Shown here piece after piece: positions 63,835 through 64,000 of a DNA stretch of 64,000 nt (the first letter of the stretch is position 1; every line of letters begins with the position of its first letter). The DNA is from Pararhizobium qamdonense. Lineage in GTDB: Bacteria > Pseudomonadota > Alphaproteobacteria > Rhizobiales > Rhizobiaceae. Made by a program: the position numbers and the translations under genes. The notes beneath the pieces are model-generated. The model ran no database searches and was not told the origin of the DNA. It worked only from the letters and a program-made list of their open reading frames with translations. Location of the stretch: the NCBI RefSeq assembly GCF_029277445.1, contig NZ_CP119566.1, forward strand, positions 2,110,001-2,174,000, in the 5' to 3' direction.

Positions 63835-64000
63835 GGTTTACGGAAGACGGCGACGGAATTGAGGGCGGGCCGCAAGGTCCGCCAGGTTGCTGACGACGTC
63901 ATTTTTTTCGGCTTTTTGCAGGTCATTTTGGACATATGCAGTTCGCAAACTCTCCGTCATTCCTGTGCTTGTCACAGGAATTCAGCCAGCTCAAGTCCTT

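Overview
The window is a 64 kb piece of GC-rich alphaproteobacterial chromosome, most likely Rhizobiaceae (Rhizobium, Agrobacterium, Neorhizobium or a close relative). The evidence is the order of the division and cell-wall genes (murG-murC-murB ... ddl-ftsQ-ftsA-ftsZ-lpxC-bamD-recN-ligA), an FtsZ with a very long Q/P-rich linker, a circularly permuted two-piece tmRNA, an SspB-type ClpX adaptor, and REP-like palindromes of a kind common in this class. No rRNA, tRNA or CRISPR array was seen. Most genes are core housekeeping genes. Accessory material is confined to short islets.

Layout. 1-3232: end of murG, murC and murB, joined by ATGA overlaps and closed by a strong terminator. 3310-5677: an MHS-type MFS transporter and aquaporin Z, sitting between the two halves of the division cluster. 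5997-13383: ddl, ftsQ, ftsA, ftsZ, lpxC and bamD. 13417-17966: recN and ligA, separated by an AT-rich islet with one HEPN-like gene. 18033-19718: a Pho-box-preceded DUF47-pit phosphate transport operon. 19763-26195: a GAF-PAS-GGDEF-EAL protein, a degenerate FAH-family protein, panC-panB and azlC-azlD. 26232-31542: reverse-strand pepP, prmA, an FAD monooxygenase, a Sco protein and a 52-residue membrane protein, with a probable stand-alone sRNA between pepP and prmA. 31772-33527: cheW, pncA and a CreA-family gene.

33890-35660 is an array of five tandem copies of an unrecognised gene of about 100 codons, three intact and two broken. 35854-41049 holds two more diguanylate cyclases around a DUF2778 (Tlde1-type) protein. 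41121-42156 is an islet of REP-like palindromes in which a small GIY-YIG nuclease gene lies exactly between two perfectly inverted copies, beside a decayed second copy of the same module. Then follow uvrD, an AhpD-like gene, an RND efflux pair, a D-lactate/glycolate-type oxidase and a giant AsmA-family protein. The reverse-strand group at 55294-56868 joins an RHH protein, DUF4169, sspB and the split tmRNA gene ssrA. The last part holds thyA, a GST, folA, hflK, hflC, a DUF2065 gene broken by a 268-bp MITE-like insertion, an ACT-domain gene and degP.

Functional groupings. The first 13 kb makes the peptidoglycan precursor (Mur, Ddl), the divisome (FtsQAZ) and the outer membrane (LpxC, BamD). ssrA, sspB, hflK, hflC and degP are all protein quality control. 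Three GGDEF proteins and cheW suggest local signalling content. The items most worth a second look are the GIY-YIG/REP module, the tandem small-gene array, the MITE in DUF2065, the candidate sRNA at 28300-28510 and the HEPN-like gene at 15123-15623.
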